From Stenotrophomonas nitritireducens (GTDB taxonomy: Bacteria > Pseudomonadota > Gammaproteobacteria > Xanthomonadales > Xanthomonadaceae), in contig NZ_CP016756.1 of the NCBI RefSeq assembly GCF_001700965.1, forward strand, positions 1,791,001 to 1,855,000: a DNA stretch of 64,000 nt, in the 5' to 3' direction. A program made the position numbers and the translations under genes. The notes under the pieces were generated by a model. The model was not told the origin of the DNA. It was given only the letters and a program-made list of their open reading frames with translations, and searched no databases. Shown here in pieces: positions 57,046-64,000 of this stretch (position 1 is the first letter of the stretch; every line of letters starts with the position of its first letter).

Positions 57046-59895
57046 ATGTATTTGAAGTCGACCCCGCTGTGCTCCGCGATCACCCTCGCGTTGCTCGGCA
57101 GCTGCAGCCTCACCGCGTTCGCACAGGACGCGAACGAACCCACCACCCTGGACCGCGTCGAGATCACCGGTTCGCGCATCCGCCAGGCCAGCGTTGAAAC
57201 CGCACAGCCGGTCATCGCCTTGAGCCGTGCGGAAATCGAAAAGAAGGGCTACGTCAACGTCGCCGACATCCTGCAGGACGTCACCGCTGCCGGTGCTCCG
57301 TCGCTGAGCCGTGCGTCGGCGCTGTCCTCCGGGCGCGACTACGGCGGCATGTTCGTCAGCCTGCGCAACCTGGGCCCGGAACGCACACTAGTGCTGATCG
57401 ACGGCCGCCGCATGGGCGTAAGCGCCGGCGGCTACTCCGACGTCGGCTCGATTCCCTCGGCCATCGTAGAGCGCGTTGAAGTACTCACCGACGGTGCCTC
57501 GGCACTGTATGGCTCCGATGCCATCGCCGGCGTGGTCAATGTCATCACCCGCAAGAACTTCGACGGCGGCAACGCCAGTGCCTATGTCGGCCAGTACAGC
57601 GAAGGCGACGGCCAGAAGCGCTCCTACAGCGCCAACTTCGGCAAGACCTTTGACCGCGGCTGGTTCAGCGTCGGCGCCGAGAAGTCCAAGGAAGACCCGG
57701 TACTGGGCGGCGCGCGTGAATTCACCGCCTACCCCAACGGCCCCTACCACCCCACGGATGGCCTCAACGGCACCACCGAATGGGGCTCGGTCACCGTCGG
57801 CGGCAAGACCCTCAGTGTCGGCCCGGGGGGCGACCCTTCCAACGTCGCCAACTTCAAGCCACTCGATGAGGCGTATTACGCCAACACCAAGACCAACATG
57901 ACCCTGCTCTCCTCGCTGGAGCGCAAGTCGGCCTTCGCCAATGGTGGTTTCCAGATCACCGACGATCTGCGCGTGGTTGCCGATGTGCTGTACAGCGAGC
58001 GTGAGTCGGTCAAGCAGCTCGCCGGCTATCCGTATTCGGTCTCCGCTGCGCAGGTCACCAGCGGCGCGCGTGCACCGCTGTCGGCCGGTAGCATGTTCAA
58101 CCATTGGAATCAGGACCTACGCTTCTCGCACCGCACCGAGGAATACCCGCGTGCGACCAACAACGCCCTGACCACCAAGCGCGCCAGCCTTGGCCTGGAA
58201 GGCAGCTTCGAAACCGGTTCGCACTTCTGGGACTGGAACGTGAGCTATATGTACAACCGTAATGAAGGCGAGCGCCGCAGCCTGCAGAGCATGTACCAGC
58301 CGCACGTCGACCTGGCCGTGGGCCCTTCCTTCATGGACGCCAATGGCGTAGCCCGTTGCGGCAGCGTCGGCAACGTGATCGAAGGCTGCGTGCCGTGGAA
58401 CCCGCTGGCACCGTCGGGCAGCAACAGCACCGGCTCGCTCAGCGACAAGGCCGTGCGTGATTACATCTTCACCCGCTTCACCGACGAGATCCGCAGCACC
58501 ACCAAGGTGGCCAGCGCCAATATCTCCGGTTCGCTGGTGAGCCTGCCGGCCGGTGACATCATGGCCGCGATGGGCGTTGAACACCGCAGCGAAGAAGCCA
58601 GCTACACGCCGGACCTGATGGTGCAGAACGGCGAGATCGCCGGCACCAGCGGTGCACCAACGCGTGGCGATTACACTCTGGACGAGGTCTACCTGGAACT
58701 GCAGGTGCCCTTGCTCGCCGACCTGCCGATGGTGCGTGAGTTGTCGCTGGACCTGGCCGCTCGCTACTCCGACTACAGCAACTTCGGTGGCACCACCAAC
58801 GGCAAGTTCGGCCTGAAGTGGAAGCCGATCGACACCTTGCTGGTGCGCGCCACCTACGGCACCGGTTTCCGCGCGCCGACCGTGGACGACCTCTACGGCG
58901 GCACTGTCACCACCCGCGATCGCATCACCGACCCGTGTGACCGTTCCTTCGGCGCGGCCGCACGCAACGCCGAAGTGGCAGCGCGCTGCACCGCCGCCGG
59001 CATGGGCGCAGGCTTCCGCCAGAAGACCGGCGACGGCGAGCTGGCCACCACCTCCGGTGTGCAGGCAGTCACCGACTTCACCTCCGGCGCCAACGCCAAC
59101 CTGAAGCCGGAAACCGCCAAGACCTGGACCGTGGGCCTCGTCTACAGCCCGGACTTCGTCTCTGGCCTGGACCTGAGCCTTGACTGGTGGAAGATCCGCA
59201 TCGACAACGTCATCGTTGGCGAGTCGGCCACCGACATCCTCAACCAGTGCTATGTACAGGGCGTCAGCTCGGCCTGTGACCGCTTCACCCGTTACAGCAC
59301 CGGCGACAACAAGGGCCAGGTCAGCGGCATGAACCGCTCCTTGAACAACGCCGGCTACCAGGAAACCGCCGGCTACGATCTCGGCCTGCGTTACCGCCTG
59401 CCGGAAATGACCTACGGCCAGCTGTCGCTGCGTTGGAATACCACGTATGTGGATTACCTATCGCGCAAGAGCGACAACGTCGACACCACTCCGGTCGAGC
59501 AATCCACCGGCTGGGAAGGCAACTTCCGCGTGCGCTCCAACCTCACCATGGACTGGCAGAACGGCAACTTCGGCACGAGCTGGACCACCCGTTACTACTC
59601 CAGCATGAAGGAGAAGTGCTCCTACGACCTGGACGGTGGCCCGGAATGCAACATGCCGGACTTCCAGTCGCCATACACCGACATGCAGCCGAGCCGCAAA
59701 CTGGGCTCCAACACCTTCCACGACCTGCAGGTGCGTTATGCCCTGCCGTGGGACGGCACCGTTTCGCTGGGCGTCAACAACGTGTTCAAGCATGAAGGCC
59801 CGATCATGTACAGCCAGCCGAACAGCAGCTTCACCTACTACGGTGGCTTCGACATCGGTCGTTTCATGTACATGAAGTACCAGCAGCGCTTCTGA
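57046..59895 (+). CDS. TonB-dependent receptor
   Basis: The 949-residue protein has a signal peptide ending AFAQD (residue 26-27), a plug domain with VEITGSRIRQ near residue 40, LVLIDGRRMGVS near 117 and DGASALYGSDAIAGVVNVITRK near 149, then a large outer-membrane barrel ending in phenylalanine (KYQQRF). There is no STN domain. RGG/GGT-rich loops give no ligand clue. The upstream gap carries a terminator-like hairpin that may act as an attenuator. It is followed at 480 bases by a secreted alpha/beta hydrolase. Ligand unknown; siderophore, peptide or glycan uptake are all possible. Confidence 0.92.
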   Translation: MYLKSTPLCSAITLALLGSCSLTAFAQDANEPTTLDRVEITGSRIRQASVETAQPVIALSRAEIEKKGYVNVADILQDVTAAGAPSLSRASALSSGRDYGGMFVSLRNLGPERTLVLIDGRRMGVSAGGYSDVGSIPSAIVERVEVLTDGASALYGSDAIAGVVNVITRKNFDGGNASAYVGQYSEGDGQKRSYSANFGKTFDRGWFSVGAEKSKEDPVLGGAREFTAYPNGPYHPTDGLNGTTEWGSVTVGGKTLSVGPGGDPSNVANFKPLDEAYYANTKTNMTLLSSLERKSAFANGGFQITDDLRVVADVLYSERESVKQLAGYPYSVSAAQVTSGARAPLSAGSMFNHWNQDLRFSHRTEEYPRATNNALTTKRASLGLEGSFETGSHFWDWNVSYMYNRNEGERRSLQSMYQPHVDLAVGPSFMDANGVARCGSVGNVIEGCVPWNPLAPSGSNSTGSLSDKAVRDYIFTRFTDEIRSTTKVASANISGSLVSLPAGDIMAAMGVEHRSEEASYTPDLMVQNGEIAGTSGAPTRGDYTLDEVYLELQVPLLADLPMVRELSLDLAARYSDYSNFGGTTNGKFGLKWKPIDTLLVRATYGTGFRAPTVDDLYGGTVTTRDRITDPCDRSFGAAARNAEVAARCTAAGMGAGFRQKTGDGELATTSGVQAVTDFTSGANANLKPETAKTWTVGLVYSPDFVSGLDLSLDWWKIRIDNVIVGESATDILNQCYVQGVSSACDRFTRYSTGDNKGQVSGMNRSLNNAGYQETAGYDLGLRYRLPEMTYGQLSLRWNTTYVDYLSRKSDNVDTTPVEQSTGWEGNFRVRSNLTMDWQNGNFGTSWTTRYYSSMKEKCSYDLDGGPECNMPDFQSPYTDMQPSRKLGSNTFHDLQVRYALPWDGTVSLGVNNVFKHEGPIMYSQPNSSFTYYGGFDIGRFMYMKYQQRF

Positions 59896-60374
59896 TCGTT
59901 GTAACAGCAGCGCTGGATGCCGATGACACAACCGAACATCCATAGCACTGCGTTTGAAGCCCCTCTCCCGCCGGGGAGAGGGGCCGCTTGCGAACCAGCG
60001 GTTCGCGGCCACTCGAGCGCCCTTGCCTCAGCGCAAGGGCCAAGGCGCAGAGTGGCGGTTGGGGTGAGGGCAGCTCCTAGCGCTTTGCAGCGACTGAAGT
60101 CGCACCAGCAATTTCCTTTGCGCTGAACGCCGAGGAATACGCGGTTGCAGAACCGCATGCTGCCGACACACCATCTACTTCGCGGCTCACGCCGCTCCCA
60201 CAAGCAACCACACTGCACAATTCCGTGCCTGCCAATGCCTGCCTTTTCCATCCCAGCGACATCGCTCACGGCAACCCAAACACCACACAACGGTCATTCA
60301 ACTGTCATCACCCTGCGGTAGATGCGCAGCGCCCTTGCAGCTAACGTGGCGATTCCCCAAAACCGGATCCCGCC
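59896..60374. other. Intergenic region with hairpins, no gene
   Basis: It contains CCCCTCTCCCGCCGGGGAG-type hairpin DNA (59961-59984), GGCCGCTTGCGAACCAGCGG, and CGCCCTTGCCTCAGCGCAAGGGCC near 60020. A second-family REP half (TTCGCGGCTCACGCCGCTCC) lies at 60179. The last about 100 bases should hold the hydrolase promoter. No reading frame is convincing. Confidence 0.6.
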
Positions 60375-61451
60375 ATGCTTCGTTCGCTGGCGCTGGCTGG
60401 CGTCTGCGTGATGCTGGCTGGCTTTGCCCTCTCCTCTCCCATTCCGCCGCTGTCACTCAGTGAGCGATTGGCCGCACCTGGCGGCACATCACCGCTGGTC
60501 CCCACCGAGCGTATCGACGCTCTGCTCACACGCCTGCCGCATCAGCAGGGCAGTGTTGCCGGCAGCGATGGCGTTGCCCTGCACTGGGTAGCGTTCGAGC
60601 CAGGTGACTATCGGCTCGACTACCGTTACCTGGGCAAGGGCGAACGCTTCCCCGAGTTCTCGCTGGATGCCTCTACGCCCAACGTCGTAGACGCACAGCC
60701 ACCGCGCGGCACGGTGATCCTGCTGCACGGCTGGATGATGGATGGTGGCTCCTTGCTGCCGTGGTCGCTGGAGCTTGCGCAGCGGGGCTATCGCACAATC
60801 GCCCTCGACCTGCGCAACCACGGCCGCTCCAGCCATGGGCTTTCCGGCTACGGCACGCGCGAAGGCAAGGACGTAGTCGCTGCACTGAAGGCCTTGAAGG
60901 CCGAAGGAAAGATCAGCGGGCCCGTGCATTTTCTTGGTGTTTCCTACGGTGCAGCGACGGCAATATTCGCCGCACGCGAACTGGGCCCGCAGCTGCGCAG
61001 CGTGGTGGCGATGGAATCGTTCGACAATGCCGGCCAGGCGATTCGCACGATGGTGCCGCATATGCTGGCCAAACCACCGGAACGTTGGAGCGATTATGTC
61101 GCGCTACCGCTGGCGCGTTGGCAATACGGCGGCCGCGGGCTCGATGAAGCCATCGCCACCACCGACCGAAAACTGGGCATAGATCTGGACAGGATCGACG
61201 TCGGTCAGGCCTTGGCGCAGGTCCCCGCCTGCGTGCTGTTGATACATGGCCGCGACGACGAGCACATTCCGGTAGCACAGGGCCGCGCACTTGCGGCGGC
61301 TGCTCCACGCGCACGCTATCTGGAGGTCCCAGCAGAAGACCATCTAAGCCTGCCGATGCGCCTGGATCGTCTATCAGGTGCAGTGAATGCATGGTTCGAG
61401 CAGGCCGATGCCAATGGTCGCTGCGCATCGACGGTAACAGCCAGCCTTTGA
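60375..61451 (+). CDS. Secreted alpha/beta hydrolase
   Basis: The 358-residue protein begins with a hydrophobic signal or anchor (MLRSLALAGVCVMLAGFALSS). A serine hydrolase core starts near residue 112: oxyanion region VILLHGWMMDGG, nucleophile elbow FLGVSYGAATA near 190, acid in LIHGRDDEHIP near 300 and histidine in AEDHLSLP near 327. It is an alpha/beta-hydrolase of esterase or lipase-like type acting outside the cytoplasm. It is not clearly related to its neighbours, and the substrate is unknown. Confidence 0.85.
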   Translation: MLRSLALAGVCVMLAGFALSSPIPPLSLSERLAAPGGTSPLVPTERIDALLTRLPHQQGSVAGSDGVALHWVAFEPGDYRLDYRYLGKGERFPEFSLDASTPNVVDAQPPRGTVILLHGWMMDGGSLLPWSLELAQRGYRTIALDLRNHGRSSHGLSGYGTREGKDVVAALKALKAEGKISGPVHFLGVSYGAATAIFAARELGPQLRSVVAMESFDNAGQAIRTMVPHMLAKPPERWSDYVALPLARWQYGGRGLDEAIATTDRKLGIDLDRIDVGQALAQVPACVLLIHGRDDEHIPVAQGRALAAAAPRARYLEVPAEDHLSLPMRLDRLSGAVNAWFEQADANGRCASTVTASL

Positions 61452-61498
61452 GTTATCGGTTGTTTTCGTGACGATTCACCAAGAGCCCCCGCGAACCC

Positions 61499-61781
61499 GT
61501 AGTGCCGAGCCGTGCTCGGCAACGGCCTTACCCGTAGCGTCTGCCGAGTAGCGCTTTGCCGTTGGCTTTGGCTTTTGCTTTTGCATTGGCATTGGCTCTG
61601 GCATTGGCATTGGCATTGGCTTTGGCTTTGGCTGTTGCTCTGGCTGTGGCTTAAGCCCTTCTCCCGCCTGCGGGAGAAGGGTTGGGATGAGGGGGCTCTG
61701 GCTCCAGCCTTGGCCTCTTGCTTCTGGCCACAAACCGCACCAGGCACCTACACGAGCTTCGCGGCTGACGCCGCTCTTACA
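61499..61781. repeat. SMAG unit, hexamer array, hairpin and REP half-element
   Basis: A SMAG unit lies at 61499-61524. A degenerate hexamer array (TTGGCTTTGGCTTTTGC, GCATTGGCATTGGC) fills 61556-61653 and ends in the hairpin CCCTTCTCCCGC...GCGGGAGAAGGG (61656-61681) followed by TTGGGATGAGGG. A second-family half (TTCGCGGCTGACGCCGCTC) lies at 61758. This is the space between the hydrolase and the end of the rRNA operon. No gene. Confidence 0.9.
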
Positions 61782-61825
61782 AATGCGGCCGCTTGCCGGC
61801 GTCCAGATTCGCGTAGATTCCGCCC

Positions 61826-61864
61826 AAAGAAAAACCCCGCTGCTTCTGGCAGCGGGGTTTTGGG
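61826..61864 (-). terminator. Final terminator of the rRNA operon
   Basis: AAAACCCCGCTGC pairs with GCAGCGGGGTTTT around TTCTG; on the minus strand a T-tract (TTTTTCTTTGGG) follows. It lies 8 bases after the distal 5S gene. Confidence 0.92.
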
Positions 61865-61871
61865 TTTAAAT

Positions 61872-61985
61872 CCTGACGATGACCTACTCTCGCACAGCTT
61901 AGGCTGCACTACCATCGGCGCGGCTACGTTTCACTTCCGAGTTCGGGATGGGATCGGGTGGTTCCATAGCGCTAATTTCATCAGG
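61872..61985 (-). rRNA. rrf: 5S ribosomal RNA, distal copy
   Basis: 114 bases on the minus strand with conserved 5S features: CTATGGAACCACCCGATCCC, GAACTCGGAAGTGAAACG and GATGGTAGTG. It looks identical to the proximal copy at 62118-62231. Ends are estimated to within a few bases. Confidence 0.95.
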
Positions 61986-62072
61986 AAGGCGGTGTGAGCA
62001 GCGCGGTGCGCCAGCTCCAATGCGTTTCCTTGCGGAACTAACCCAGGCAGTAAAACACCTGGCTTACATAAA

Positions 62073-62108
62073 AAGACAAAACCCCGCTGCGTAAGCAGCG
62101 GGGTTTTT
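62073..62108 (-). terminator. Terminator between the two 5S genes
   Basis: AAAACCCCGCTGC pairs with GCAGCGGGGTTTTT around GTAA. The stem is the same as that of the final terminator, and it lies 10 bases after the proximal 5S gene. Some transcripts should stop here before the distal 5S. Confidence 0.9.
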
Positions 62109-62117
62109 AGATAAAAC

Positions 62118-62231
62118 CCTGACGATGACCTACTCTCGCACAGCTTAGGCTGCACTACCATCGGCGCGGCTACGTTTCACTTCCGAGTTCGGGATGGGAT
62201 CGGGTGGTTCCATAGCGCTAATTTCATCAGG
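62118..62231 (-). rRNA. rrf: 5S ribosomal RNA, proximal copy
   Basis: 114 bases with the same sequence as the copy at 61872, directly following the 23S gene in transcription order. The 132 bases between copies hold a terminator and a short spacer. Confidence 0.95.
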
Positions 62232-62395
62232 GAGACAGTTGGAGCGTCGCTCGTGTTTTCTTTCTGGTGATGTGCAGGGAACTGCATTCCATCCAAGAAA
62301 GGGCCTACGGCGCCTGTCTCGCGTTTGGTCTTGTGACGTAGCGTGCAACTTGGACTCTATCGACATGTCATGTCGGCCAAGGCAACTTGAGGTTA

Positions 62396-64000
<1,605 letters not shown>

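Overview
The window looks like chromosomal DNA of a high-GC xanthomonad, most probably Stenotrophomonas. Evidence for this: the E. coli-like blocks ftsE-ftsX (near rpoH) and rhlB/trxA-rho; two TonB-dependent receptors of xanthomonad type; a monomeric isocitrate dehydrogenase next to aceK; an MdtABC-type pump with two RND subunits, as in the S. maltophilia SmeIJK system; and many short intergenic hairpins starting with GTAG that match the SMAG (Stenotrophomonas maltophilia GTAG) REP family. No plasmid, phage, insertion sequence, tRNA or CRISPR signal was seen.

Layout. 1-5692: a GH92 mannosidase gene (cut by the left edge) faces away from a TonB-dependent receptor; three near-identical LacI-like palindromes lie in the shared upstream region, suggesting a glycan-uptake locus. 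6219-9537: glutathione S-transferase, a NYN RNase-like protein, type II NADH dehydrogenase and a GFA-type zinc protein. 9997-20451 (all minus): rpoH, a giant IPT/TIG-repeat autotransporter, ung, a response regulator with one degenerate receiver, and ftsX-ftsE. 20952-25143: rhlB divergent from trxA-rho. 25764-32317 (minus): aceK, a three-gene Ras-like GTPase/roadblock module and icd. 33101-37150 (minus): lipoprotein, LysM protein, queF, a DUF4261-like protein and an M20 peptidase. 37865-45504: MdtABC-like RND pump. 46071-47716: anchored periplasmic catalase-like protein overlapping a cytochrome b561. 47816-51361 (minus): ABC exporter plus histidine kinase and response regulator, divergent from a MacAB-like exporter (51573-56810). 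57046-61451: a second TonB-dependent receptor and an alpha/beta hydrolase. 61826-64000: the 3' part of an rRNA operon on the minus strand with two identical 5S genes, each followed by its own terminator.

How genes work together. The translationally coupled sets are ftsE-ftsX, response regulator-ung, the GTPase module, catalase-b561, and the ABC-kinase-regulator operon. These show ATGA/GTGA-type stop/start overlaps (8 bp for the GTPase-roadblock pair).

The intergenic space is unusually rich in repeats. There are three GTAG-headed palindrome families, plus a composite element made of a GGGAGAAGGG-type hairpin and a degenerate hexamer array. The most interesting leads are the GTPase/roadblock module with its unknown third partner, the composite repeat element, the terminator-like hairpin placed 29 bases before the second TonB receptor, the tandem 5S genes, and the cysteine-paired repeat autotransporter.
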